Positions 20,688 through 30,994 are shown, numbered from the stretch's first letter. The stretch: DNA of 64,000 nucleotides from Candidatus Heimdallarchaeota archaeon (GCA_019058275.1 JAHLVW010000036.1:89322-153321); one strand, 5' to 3'. Numbers and translations: made by a program. Notes: generated by a model not told the origin, from the sequence alone.

Positions 20688-20801
20688 ATGAAAGTAAATA
20701 CTGAAATTCATCTACCAAATATACAAATTAATTTACCATTAATGAAAATCAAAATTAATTTGACTGAAAAGAAAATCCTATTAATTGTAGGAATTTTATA
20801 A
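20688..20801 (+). CDS. possible 37-aa microprotein downstream of the RHH gene
   Basis: MKVNTEIHLPNIQINLPLMKIKINLTEKKILLIVGIL*; start 3 nt after the RHH stop. Confidence 0.3.
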   Translation: MKVNTEIHLPNIQINLPLMKIKINLTEKKILLIVGIL

Positions 20802-20940
20802 CATCTAAAAGGTAAAGAATTATTTCTATGCCTTTTCTCTTCTGTGTCTGTTATTTCATTTTTAGATATCTGTTTCTTTTCTACAAAAAGTATTAATTAA
20901 CCAAAATCAATTGTCAATTTAATAATAGATTATTTGAGTT

Positions 20941-23298
20941 ATGTTTGTTGGAGGGTTTATTCCAATGGAAGAAAATACTTCTATTGAAACAAGAACAGTA
21001 GAATCAGTTAAGGGAATATCAAATTTTTCTAACAGACTTTTATTATCTATTCTTTGCTCTGTTGTTGGTTTGGGATTACTATCTTTATTAATATATAAGA
21101 TACCAAATGTTGACTTTGCTAACGGTTACACTCCTTATCCATATAATTTCTTTTATGATATTTATAATGACAGTCGTGTAGGTGTTGGTCTTGGATATTA
21201 TATTTTGATGCCAGTAGCAATTTGTCTTATCATGGTTTCAGGAACTACAATTTTGATTAAAAATAATAGGGAAAAGGTAATTCTCATCTTAACGAATCTG
21301 TTTCTTTATATAGCACCCATTGTGATGGGTTTAATCAAATATTATCAAAATGACATTTATTATGATAGAAATATTGAACAACCTTTAGGATTCTTCCCAC
21401 TTTACCTTAATATCTTCCTTTATGTAGCTCTATTGATAGATCAAACTACTTTTCTCGAATGGATTGGAGCTAAATCAAGTGATTTGCCAAAAGAGGACAG
21501 ATTCACTAGAATCTATAGAATAATTAATGCATCAATCTTTGCAGTCATTTATCTATATACTGCTTCTATACCTTTAGTTGGGATTGTTACCCAGAGAAAC
21601 CTTTCCTATTATTATATGATGAATCATATGTGGACAATAATCGGAGTTTTTCCTGCTTGGTTCTTTTTTGGTGAATTAATTCGTTTATTGGTTACACATT
21701 CAGGAGGAAGAAGACTTGTATTAAATACAATTGCTTCTGGAGAATTATCTTTACTAAATATCTCCTTTCAATTGGGCTTGAAATTGGTACGAGTTCAGAG
21801 AATTGTTAGAAGCTATATCGAAAGTGGAGCCATTTTAGGAATACTTTCAGATGACGAGCTATATATCATTCCAAAAAGACCTGATGAGCTTTATGCTGAA
21901 CCTAAAATTGAAGTTGCTGAAAAGGAAGATGAAATAGCTAAAGAAGTTCTTGAAACAAAAATGGAAGCTAAAGCAATTGCTAGTAACAAATTCTGGATTT
22001 CAGTAGCTTTACAAATTATTGCTACTGGATTACTAACACTTCTGATTTGTATGACACCAACCACTATTTTAAGTAGAATTATGGGTGGTACTGATCCTAG
22101 TGGTAATAATTTCTTTTATCGATGGGATTATACTTTTGATATACCAAATTGGGAAATTACTAGGTTTTCTCCTTATATCGGATTCTATATTTTGATGCCA
22201 ATTGCTATTGTTGCATTAGTAGTTTCTGGATTTACTATATTAACTACTGATAAAGAACAATCAAAAAAACTCTCTCTTATAAACCTTGGATTATTCCTTA
22301 TACCTATAATTGTTGGATATGTTTTTGGTACATTGATTTCAATTTATAATATTGATGTATATCAATATTGGAGGAACTTTCATGGTATAGAATTTACGTT
22401 CTTATTAGGTATTATCTACCTTTCACCTTTTATTTTCATTTTAGGCTCTATGTTTATTGAAGAAGAGACATTTATTGATTGGTCTGGCTTTCACAAAAAG
22501 AAATCACCATTAAATCGTTTAGCTATTGGAAGAATTATTAATGCAATATTATTCTTTTTGTGTTTCATTGGTATGTGGATTTATCCAATACTTCTTTGTT
22601 TACCTATGAGATTTGCTTCCTACTCAGCTGTTATATTTCTAATGTCATTTTATATTGCTGTGCTAGTTTGGTGGGTATTTGGAGAACTTGTAAAAATAAT
22701 CGTTTTTAGAAATCGTCGTAGAAGAATAATCATTGGAATAATTAATCAAGGAATTTACGATTTGAAAACAATATCAAGAAGATTGAATATTCAGCTAAAC
22801 GAAGTACAAGATGTTACTTATAGATTAATAGCAGAAGGTAAAATTGAAGGAACATTATCAGATAGCGAAACAAAAATAATTCCAATTGAAAAAGAAGATA
22901 CTATTTTATGCGAAAAGTGTAAAAAATACAATGATAAAGATGCAAAATTCTGTTCTCATTGCGGAGCAACAATTGATAGAGTAGCTGGTATTTCGAGTTC
23001 TACTTCAACTGAACCAACCAAATCGATGAAAAATGATAACGAATACATGCCCAGGAATAAATTGTATGGAATAATTTCATTAATAATCGCTTTATTGACA
23101 ATTCCAATTTATTCCTATATGATGTCATTCGATGCTGACTATTACTTTGTTCAATATCCAATTTTGATTTTCATGTATATAGGTTTAATATTAGGAACTA
23201 AATCATCTTATTACTGTATAGGAAAAGCTGGATACGCACTTAATGCTGTTGGTATCTTTCCAGTTGCCATTTACATCTTTGTAATGCTTTTCTGGTAA
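20941..23298 (+). CDS. membrane protein with two tandem (multi-TM + wHTH-like) modules and a zinc ribbon
   Basis: Repeated GYYILMPVAICLIMVSGTTIL / GFYILMPIAIVALVVSGFTIL; repeated FGELxRxxV...IxxGxxxLxxIS...; CEKCKKYNDKDAKFCSHCG. Confidence 0.7.
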   Translation: MFVGGFIPMEENTSIETRTVESVKGISNFSNRLLLSILCSVVGLGLLSLLIYKIPNVDFANGYTPYPYNFFYDIYNDSRVGVGLGYYILMPVAICLIMVSGTTILIKNNREKVILILTNLFLYIAPIVMGLIKYYQNDIYYDRNIEQPLGFFPLYLNIFLYVALLIDQTTFLEWIGAKSSDLPKEDRFTRIYRIINASIFAVIYLYTASIPLVGIVTQRNLSYYYMMNHMWTIIGVFPAWFFFGELIRLLVTHSGGRRLVLNTIASGELSLLNISFQLGLKLVRVQRIVRSYIESGAILGILSDDELYIIPKRPDELYAEPKIEVAEKEDEIAKEVLETKMEAKAIASNKFWISVALQIIATGLLTLLICMTPTTILSRIMGGTDPSGNNFFYRWDYTFDIPNWEITRFSPYIGFYILMPIAIVALVVSGFTILTTDKEQSKKLSLINLGLFLIPIIVGYVFGTLISIYNIDVYQYWRNFHGIEFTFLLGIIYLSPFIFILGSMFIEEETFIDWSGFHKKKSPLNRLAIGRIINAILFFLCFIGMWIYPILLCLPMRFASYSAVIFLMSFYIAVLVWWVFGELVKIIVFRNRRRRIIIGIINQGIYDLKTISRRLNIQLNEVQDVTYRLIAEGKIEGTLSDSETKIIPIEKEDTILCEKCKKYNDKDAKFCSHCGATIDRVAGISSSTSTEPTKSMKNDNEYMPRNKLYGIISLIIALLTIPIYSYMMSFDADYYFVQYPILIFMYIGLILGTKSSYYCIGKAGYALNAVGIFPVAIYIFVMLFW

Positions 23299-23350
23299 AA
23301 TACTACAAATCCAAATATCTATGTTAATTGGAATTGGCTAAGCAAAAATC

Positions 23351-24304
23351 TCATATGGGATATTGTAAAGGATAGATATCAAAGATATGTATAGACCCCT
23401 CCATTTCATATATAGCTTCTTCTGTCCAGTTTAAATTTGACCAATAATTTCCCTCTTGTAATGTTGCATCATACCAACGATTATTATACGAAGTATAGCT
23501 TTTGCGCTTTTCATAACCTTGTGATCTATTATTATTATTCAAAATATAGTGATTATCTATGAAATTATTATGATATATATGATTATAGTCACAATAGTAA
23601 AGACTAACACCATAATCAGAATTATATTTAAGGGTATTATGATAAATGACACAAGAATCTGATCTTATAATTATTCCCCTATCATTAAATTGACAAAGGT
23701 TATTTTCAATTGTTGAAAAATCTGAACCAGAAGTTACTTCTATTCCGATAAGAAATCCAAAACAAGTATTGTTTGCAATGATTGAATTACGAGAATCGTA
23801 AATAGTTATACCATAACCAGAAGTATATATTTCATTATCAAAGCTGCAAGTATTGTTACAAATAACAATATCGGACGCAAAATAAACAACAATTGATTGA
23901 AGATTAGAATAATAATAGGCTTGTTTATATTCCATTATATTATTTTCAATTTTCGCTGTTCCTCTTTTTATATTGTTTAAGTATATTCCTATTTGATTGA
24001 AGATTATTTCACAATTACGAATGACAAAAAAGCTTGTAGTGTCACCAATAAAGATTGCATATCTTTTTTGTGTACTTAAAATCAAATTTTCAATAATATA
24101 AGGATCATTTTCGGTTCCTGAACCTGGAAAGTTGTATCTATTAACAAAGTCACTATTTTTATGAATTACAATTTCACCATAGCTGTATTTGCTATGATAG
24201 TTTTCCCATATGATGAATCCTGTTGGTGAACCAATCAATATTACAAATGCAGTAGCTAAAGCAAAAATAAGAGTATTTTTGCTGACATACATTGACTGTG
24301 GCAA
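23351..24304 (-). CDS. NosD-like right-handed beta-helix surface protein, N-terminal TM
   Basis: FPGSGTENDPYIIENL, repeated N-N-T/NC beta-helix pattern. Confidence 0.75.
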   Translation of the reverse strand: MPQSMYVSKNTLIFALATAFVILIGSPTGFIIWENYHSKYSYGEIVIHKNSDFVNRYNFPGSGTENDPYIIENLILSTQKRYAIFIGDTTSFFVIRNCEIIFNQIGIYLNNIKRGTAKIENNIMEYKQAYYYSNLQSIVVYFASDIVICNNTCSFDNEIYTSGYGITIYDSRNSIIANNTCFGFLIGIEVTSGSDFSTIENNLCQFNDRGIIIRSDSCVIYHNTLKYNSDYGVSLYYCDYNHIYHNNFIDNHYILNNNNRSQGYEKRKSYTSYNNRWYDATLQEGNYWSNLNWTEEAIYEMEGSIHIFDIYPLQYPI

Positions 24305-24455
24305 TTTAATCCATCCCTTTACCTAATTGAAAATCTAGTTCACATTTATCACTATAATTAAATAACTTTTAGTTTACAAGATTTTCCAAATAAATACGAT
24401 AGCTAATTTTTTACGGAAATTTTCAAAAGCAATCATCAATCTTAATGCATCAGTC

Positions 24456-25397
24456 CTATATTAGTATGGGATATTGTAAAGGATAAGGATCAGATACCTT
24501 TGCGTGACCTTCAATTTCGTATATAGCTTCCTCTGTCCAATTTAAATCTGACCAATAATTCCCCTCGAGTAAAGTTGAATTAAACCATCTATCACCATTC
24601 CAATCATAAGCTTGAGACCGATTAGGATTGTTTAACATGTTATATAGAAAATTATTATGAAATATGGTATTAGTACTAAGATATTCTTCGCAATAATTAA
24701 TGTTCATACCATAAATAATGTTATAAATTAACGTGTTTTGATATATAACACAATAATATGATCTAGCAACATCAATTCCAAAATAATTTGATCCGCAATA
24801 ATTCTTTTTAATTTCTATAAAATCAGAGATTCCGATATCTATACCAGAAAAAAATCCAGTACAAGTATTGTTTACAATTTTTGAATAAGGAGATTTATAA
24901 ATAGATATTCCGCAACCTTCATTGTTTATCTCATCAAGAATACATATATTATTGTAAATTTTAATTTCTGGTGAAGACTCAACATCTATAGCTCGGAGAA
25001 AACTCGAAATTGAACCTCCCCGATATTTAATCATATTATTTTCAATTTTTGCAGTTCCATCTTTTATATTTTCTAAATAAATTCCTATCTGACTGAAACT
25101 TATTTCACAATTTCGTATTTCAAAAAAGCTTGTTGTTTGATCAATATAAATGACATATCTCAATTCTGTACTAATATCTAGATTTTCAATTAGATAAGGA
25201 TCGTTTTCAGTTCCTGAACCTGGAAAGTTATATTTTTTAAAATCCCTGTCTTTATGAATTACAATTTCACCATAGCTGTATTTACTATGATAATTTTCCC
25301 AAATACTGAACCCTATTGGTGAAGCAATTATTATTACTAATGTTGAAACTAGAACAATTATTAATACATTTTTGCTCACAAACATAGACCTTGACAA
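24456..25397 (-). CDS. NosD-like right-handed beta-helix surface protein (paralog of the preceding)
   Basis: FPGSGTENDPYLIENL; same architecture and C-terminus (EGNYWSDLNWTEEAIYEIEG). Confidence 0.75.
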   Translation of the reverse strand: MSRSMFVSKNVLIIVLVSTLVIIIASPIGFSIWENYHSKYSYGEIVIHKDRDFKKYNFPGSGTENDPYLIENLDISTELRYVIYIDQTTSFFEIRNCEISFSQIGIYLENIKDGTAKIENNMIKYRGGSISSFLRAIDVESSPEIKIYNNICILDEINNEGCGISIYKSPYSKIVNNTCTGFFSGIDIGISDFIEIKKNYCGSNYFGIDVARSYYCVIYQNTLIYNIIYGMNINYCEEYLSTNTIFHNNFLYNMLNNPNRSQAYDWNGDRWFNSTLLEGNYWSDLNWTEEAIYEIEGHAKVSDPYPLQYPILI

Positions 25398-25536
25398 TTA
25401 ATCCCCATACCTTTGCTTATTTGAATAACTAGTACATATAGATCTTCTAAATTAAAGAATTTATAGTTCACGAGTAATCTAGCTTAAACACCATAGATAT
25501 TTTCTTATGGAAATTTTCAAAAGGAATCATTAATGT

Positions 25537-26268
25537 TTGTTATTTATGAAAGAACAAGATCTATATAAGAAACTAGCAAAATACTATGATTATCTTTATG
25601 CTTGGAAAGATTACAAAAAGGAAGCAGAGCAGATAAAAGAAGAGATTGTAAAATACAAAAAATCAACTGGTAATAAGTTGCTTGATATGGCTTGTGGGAC
25701 TGGCAGTCATCTTGAGCATTTTACTGATGACTATGAATGTACAGGAATTGATATTAATTCTGAAATATTGGAGGTTGCAAAGAGCAAAGGCCTTAAAGCA
25801 TCTTTTATTCTGGGTGACATGACTGATTTTGACCTCGGAACAGAATTCGACATTATATTATGCTTATTTAGCTCAATTGGTTATGTTAAAACAAAGGAAA
25901 ATCTAACAAAAACTATAGAGTGTTTTACTAAACATCTAAAGAAAGGAGGGGTGTTAATTATAGAACCTTGGTTAACAAAGGAGATCTACAGAGCTGGTTC
26001 CCCACATATGACAACATTTGATGGTGAAAAGCTAAAAATCGCTCGAGTAAATATCTCTGAACTAAAAGGTGATATATCATATTTTGAAATGCACTATCTG
26101 ATAGCTGAAGAAAATAAGCATGTAATTCATTTTGTTGATCAGCATGAGCTTGCTTTGTTTCCTATTGAGCTAATGGTTTCTCTTTGTCAGAATAATGGGT
26201 TAATTACTCATCATAATAAAGAAGGATTATTCGACAATCGTGGACTGTTGATTGGTGTTAAGGAATAA
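25537..26268 (+). CDS. class I SAM-dependent methyltransferase
   Basis: LLDMACGTGSHLEHF, IDINSEILEVAKSKG, FDIILCLFSSIGY. Confidence 0.85.
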   Translation: MLFMKEQDLYKKLAKYYDYLYAWKDYKKEAEQIKEEIVKYKKSTGNKLLDMACGTGSHLEHFTDDYECTGIDINSEILEVAKSKGLKASFILGDMTDFDLGTEFDIILCLFSSIGYVKTKENLTKTIECFTKHLKKGGVLIIEPWLTKEIYRAGSPHMTTFDGEKLKIARVNISELKGDISYFEMHYLIAEENKHVIHFVDQHELALFPIELMVSLCQNNGLITHHNKEGLFDNRGLLIGVKE

Positions 26269-26351
26269 ATTGACCCATTATTATTAGTATCAAGGATATT
26301 CCTGCACAAATATATGATGATAATAAAGACCAGATGCATGATTTATTTGTT

Positions 26352-28475
26352 TCATTTTATTCCTTTGTAGATAGCTTCACTGAAATTAATTCTCCTCATT
26401 TGTGATTGAGAAATAATCTCCTCGAAATAATGAGCAGACATTCCTGCAACTCTACCAAAAATAAAGACTGCTTTAGCTATTTTTGGGTCGAGATTCAAAT
26501 CTGCAATAATGGCACCAATAACTCCATCAACATTTATTGGAAGTTCAATACCTCTTACTTGTTTGAAGATATCAGTAATTACTTTAGAAATTTCTATGCT
26601 TTCAGCTGCTATGTTAGCATTATCTGCTTTCTTCCATAAAACATCACGTCTAGGATCCTTAGTATGAATTCTGTGACCTAATCCTTGCACTCTTTTTCCA
26701 TCTTTGATATACTCAGTAATAACTACCTGAGTAGCTTCAGCAAGACCTATGTTTTTTTCTTTGGCTAGTTGAATGCATTTCTTATAGAATAGAGTAGCTT
26801 TTGTTCCTGCACCTCCATGAACATCAGTTATCGCACCAATTCCTTGTGCAATTGCTACTTCATATGGAGCTCTAACAGATGCAGCGATTCTTGCAGCTTG
26901 TGTAGAAGGTGGTGTGACTCCATGGTCAACACTAGCAACTATCATAGCTTCGATTAGCTCAGCTTTTTTGTTTTGTGTTGACGCTTCACCTGTTATTACT
27001 GAATAAATAACTTGAGTAAAAGTATGTTTGTTTTCAACGTTATCAATTATCTTCTCATAACCTAGTATGGATGCTAAATATCTTGTAATCCTTCCAAGTC
27101 CAAAAACAGCTATTTCCAATGATGATTTAATACCCTTTTTAGAGTACTCTGCAAGTTCTTCATCTAGTAAAAGATATTTGCTAAGCGTTTTTGCTATATC
27201 CTCATCCTTAATTGGTTTTACTTTTGGAACAGGTAATTTTACAGCTTCAATTGCAATTTTGTTTAATTCATTACTAATTTCTTTTGTTGGAAGTTTTCCT
27301 TTCAAAAGTAAATGAGTTGTCTCGAGTAGATTATTGTTCTTAATTATCTCTTGTAATGGTTTTCCAGAGACAATAATATTATTGGGTTCAATTTTCGTGA
27401 TTAATGTTGCCCATTCTGGTTTTTTCGGAGGTTCTTCCCAATTTTTCCTAAGTTTTTCTTGATAGCTTTCAACAGAGAAATATTGTTTGTCATGCAATTT
27501 CTTTTTGACTTCTTTTATCAAATTATGTTGACCATTTACTACAGGAATACCTACCTTTTCAAAAGCTTCCTTTTTTGTTATGAAGGTACCATATTCTTGT
27601 CCAGGAGTAACTATAGCTCCCGCGTGTCCCATGGTTTTTCCTTCAGGAGCATTTGCTCCAGAAATCAAAGCTACCATTGGTTTTGGGTATTTCTCTGGAT
27701 GCTTTTCAACATCCTCTGCTAAAATCTCTTCTTGGCATCCTCCAATTTCTCCTGCAATAACAATAAGATCTGTATTGAAATATTTCTGTACTAGTGGAAC
27801 AATGTCCAAGAATCTTGTTCCGATGGCTCCATCTCCACCTATTCCTAATACTGCATTTTGTGCTATGCCTACACTTGCTAATGCATCTGACATGTGATAG
27901 AGAATTGCTCCACTTCTCGAGACAATTGTAACTCCTTTTGGTCCAAATTCAGTTGATGTTTTTTCTTCTGGATAGAAGATATCAGGTAACATACCTACCT
28001 TGATTCCTTCTGGTGGAAAGATTATTCCCGGAGTATTTCCACCAAATAATATCGTTTTATGTTTTTTTGCAGCAACAATAATATCTCTTACATCTTTGAG
28101 AGGTATAAATTCACTAATTAGAACTACTATTGGTATTCCTGCTTCTATTACTTCAATTGCTAAATCCTTTACTGCTGAATAATGTTTCCAGATGCTAGCA
28201 ATTGCTACATTAGGATTTTCTTTTAGACATTCTGTGATTGTATCATATACGGGAATAACTTCATGAATTCTAGTTCCACCTCGTCCTATTGATACTCCAG
28301 CAGTAATTTTAGTACCAAAATCTTTCATTAATCCAGCATGTTTCATTCCTTGTCTGCCTAATCCAATGATTACTGTGTCAACTGTACCAGTTTTTTCAAT
28401 ATGTGCAGCTAGATCTGGTCTTACTTGATTAATTAGAAAATATAACATACCATCTTTTACTGGTATTCTTTTCAT
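26352..28475 (-). CDS. ATP-citrate lyase-like large subunit (succinyl-CoA synthetase alpha-like + citrate synthase/citryl-CoA lyase domain)
   Basis: SCS-alpha-like half with MGHAGAIV phospho-His motif; citrate synthase-like half with DVHGGAGTKATLFY and GLGHRIHTKDPRR. Confidence 0.75.
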   Translation of the reverse strand: MKRIPVKDGMLYFLINQVRPDLAAHIEKTGTVDTVIIGLGRQGMKHAGLMKDFGTKITAGVSIGRGGTRIHEVIPVYDTITECLKENPNVAIASIWKHYSAVKDLAIEVIEAGIPIVVLISEFIPLKDVRDIIVAAKKHKTILFGGNTPGIIFPPEGIKVGMLPDIFYPEEKTSTEFGPKGVTIVSRSGAILYHMSDALASVGIAQNAVLGIGGDGAIGTRFLDIVPLVQKYFNTDLIVIAGEIGGCQEEILAEDVEKHPEKYPKPMVALISGANAPEGKTMGHAGAIVTPGQEYGTFITKKEAFEKVGIPVVNGQHNLIKEVKKKLHDKQYFSVESYQEKLRKNWEEPPKKPEWATLITKIEPNNIIVSGKPLQEIIKNNNLLETTHLLLKGKLPTKEISNELNKIAIEAVKLPVPKVKPIKDEDIAKTLSKYLLLDEELAEYSKKGIKSSLEIAVFGLGRITRYLASILGYEKIIDNVENKHTFTQVIYSVITGEASTQNKKAELIEAMIVASVDHGVTPPSTQAARIAASVRAPYEVAIAQGIGAITDVHGGAGTKATLFYKKCIQLAKEKNIGLAEATQVVITEYIKDGKRVQGLGHRIHTKDPRRDVLWKKADNANIAAESIEISKVITDIFKQVRGIELPINVDGVIGAIIADLNLDPKIAKAVFIFGRVAGMSAHYFEEIISQSQMRRINFSEAIYKGIK

Positions 28476-29758
28476 GCTGCTTCCTCCTTAAGAATTTCAA
28501 AGCCTTTTTTCAGAGCATCTTTGATGACATCTGCCATAATCCTTTCATTTCCAACCTCTATTTGCATTAAAAACAATGCATCAGGTGTTTCAATGATCGC
28601 TTTCTCAAGATATTTCTTTGCAGAGGGTAAATCAGTTCCCACCATTCTACCAATAACTGGAATCATTCTTTGCTCGTTTTTATAACGATCTCTGAACGCC
28701 TTTACAACACCTCGTATGAATATATCACAGCTCGAGATACCTCCAAATCTTGAAGTGACAATGAGGTCAACAAGTGGATAATCCATTAAAAGATGAAACA
28801 TTTCTGCTACTCTAGCAACTGGAGGTCCTCCTCCGCTATCCATAAAGTTTATTGGAATAACCTTTCCATCAAAGAATTTCTTTCCAATATTTGCTACTTC
28901 ATCTATTGATAAAATTCCATAACCTGCTCCACCGGGAACTAATCCAACATACAGAATACCCTTTTCTTTTTTATCATTGAAAGGCAATAAATCAACATAA
29001 GGAAATTCATTGTCATATGATCGAATTTCATTTGCTGTTGGTTCCGCAACATCATGTCTCTTGTGTGTCAAATCAACACTTTCAAGGAGTTTACTTTGTC
29101 TGTATAATCCATTATCGTCTAATACAACCTTAGCATCTGCAGCTAAAACATCAGTTGGAGTGATTATTAATGGATTTATCTCGCACAATTTGGCATCTAT
29201 TTTTTGATAAAGGTTGTAAAGATTGCTTATTATTGTTGCCAATATCTTGACCTTTTCTTTTGTAAGTTTAAGAGTCTGATTAAGTTTTTCAGCGAGTTCA
29301 TTAGCAATTTTTCTTGGGAGTTCTTTTTCATTTTTTGTTAATTCTTTTCTGAAAATCAGCTCAGGATTTGTCTTTGCAACCTCTTCAATATCCACACCAC
29401 CAGAAGGACTGACAATTATTACATTGTTGTATGATTTAGGTTCCATTGTAACTCCTAAATAGCAAGCTTTAACCTCTCCTACTGCTTCCTCAAAAAAGAC
29501 AATTTCAACAGGATAATCCTTAATCACAAGGTTGAGTAAATCTTCTGTTACCTTTTTTGCTTCCTTTAGAGAATTTACTTTTTTTACTCCACCAGCTTTC
29601 CCACGACCACCAATTAAAACAGACGCTTTAACCATAGCTGGGAATTTAATTTTAAGTTGTTCGATCTCTGAAACATTGGTCACAACACCATATTGTTTTG
29701 GGATTGGTATGTCATTTTCTGCGAAAATCTTCTTGGCTTCATGTTCATAAAGTCTCAA
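28472..29758 (-). CDS. ATP-citrate lyase / succinyl-CoA synthetase beta-like ATP-grasp subunit
   Basis: MRLYEHEAKKIFAENDIPIPKQYG, KASVLIGGRGKAGGVK, INFMDSGGGPP; 4-nt overlap with the downstream gene. Confidence 0.8.
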   Translation of the reverse strand: MRLYEHEAKKIFAENDIPIPKQYGVVTNVSEIEQLKIKFPAMVKASVLIGGRGKAGGVKKVNSLKEAKKVTEDLLNLVIKDYPVEIVFFEEAVGEVKACYLGVTMEPKSYNNVIIVSPSGGVDIEEVAKTNPELIFRKELTKNEKELPRKIANELAEKLNQTLKLTKEKVKILATIISNLYNLYQKIDAKLCEINPLIITPTDVLAADAKVVLDDNGLYRQSKLLESVDLTHKRHDVAEPTANEIRSYDNEFPYVDLLPFNDKKEKGILYVGLVPGGAGYGILSIDEVANIGKKFFDGKVIPINFMDSGGGPPVARVAEMFHLLMDYPLVDLIVTSRFGGISSCDIFIRGVVKAFRDRYKNEQRMIPVIGRMVGTDLPSAKKYLEKAIIETPDALFLMQIEVGNERIMADVIKDALKKGFEILKEEAA

Positions 29759-29848
29759 CTTTTGGTCCTCCCAAGATGATCATTTTACGAATTTAATATA
29801 CAATAATACTTCATAAATTATATGTAGTGCTTTATTTATAGTTATCAT

Positions 29849-30413
29849 ATGAAATTGGTTGTTATTTTTGGTCCACCTGCTGTAGGAAAAATGGCTGTTG
29901 GTAGAGAGTTAGCAAAATTGACAGGATTCAAATTATTCCATAATCATATGACAATAGAATTAGTGATAGAATTTTTTGATTATGGTACACCAAAGTTCAA
30001 TATTCTTAATCAAGAGTTTCGACGTAGAATCTTTGAAGAAGTAGCATCAAGCGATTTGCCTGGTTATGATTTTTACCTATGTTTGGGCACTTGATGAAGA
30101 ATCTGACACAAAGTATGTTGACGGATTTACTCAATTATTCAAAGAAAAAGGCGGAGAGGTTTTTTTTGTTGAATTAGAGGCTACTTTAGAGGAACGGTTA
30201 AAGAGAAATGTTTCTGAATTACGTTTACAAAAAAACCCTATAAAAGAGATACAGAACTAAGTCAAAAACGAATGTTAAGAACTGAAAAAAAAATACAAAA
30301 TGAATACAGATAATGATTTCTTTTATCAAGAGAATTATGTCAAGATAAATAATACAAAACTTAGTGCTGAAGAAACTGCCCAACAAATCAAAAAGGAATT
30401 TAGTTTTTTGTGA
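29849..30413 (+). pseudogene. P-loop kinase (AAA_33/shikimate kinase-like), multiply frameshifted
   Basis: GPPAVGKMAVGRELA..GYDF | FTYVWALDEESDTKYVDGF..KNP | IKRDTELSQKRMLRTEKK | NTDNDFFYQENYVKINNTKLSAEETAQQIKKEF; three apparent single-nt shifts at homopolymers. Confidence 0.65.
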
Positions 30414-30496
30414 TTTTACATCAATCTAGAATTTATCTGAGATAAAAAGTATCTTAAGAACAAGAAGTAATAATATAATCATTTAATTTCGTTATG

Positions 30497-30820
30497 TTAT
30501 GCTGATTTGTTACTTCTTTTAGTTGACAATTCTAAATCTAGTTGTAAGGCTATATTATTTTTTTCTGAATAGAGCTTTGCTTCTCGCTTAGTTTTGAAAG
30601 TCTTGATAACATAGCATTCGTAAAAATTTGTTTTATCATTTATTGTGAATTCCATAACACAACTTGCTTGTTCTCGAGGTTCTGTGTAGACTTTTAGAAG
30701 ACAAATTTGCTTTTCTTTAGCAAATTCCTTACATTTCTAGCAATGTTTTGGTCCTCTTGCACAATGGCTGGGTATAATTTCTCTTATAAAAAGAAGTTCT
30801 TTAATTGCTTTCTACCTCAT
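30497..30820 (-). CDS. hypothetical Cys-rich protein with two in-frame TAG codons (amber-interrupted or pseudogene)
   Basis: MR[TAG]KAIKELLFIREIIPSHCARGPKHC[TAG]KCKEFAKEKQICLLKVYTEPREQASCVMEFTINDKT...STKRSNKSA*(TAA). Confidence 0.4.
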
Positions 30821-30994
30821 ATTTCATCTAATAGCATATTATAATCATTTTGTCACTTAAAAAATTATATAACAAATATCTGTAAATACTTTCGATGAAG
30901 TCTTACAATAACAAATATCTTACTTTATGAATCATAGTTTTTAATTGATTGTAATACATAAACAACTTGTAAATATACAAAGGAGAATTATGTT

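Noticed and set aside
27067-28182. Plus-strand ORFs (27067-27315, 27459-27722, 27580-27897, 28000-28182)
   Set aside because: They lie antisense to the ATP-citrate-lyase-like gene, overlap each other and show no domain signals; shadow ORFs.
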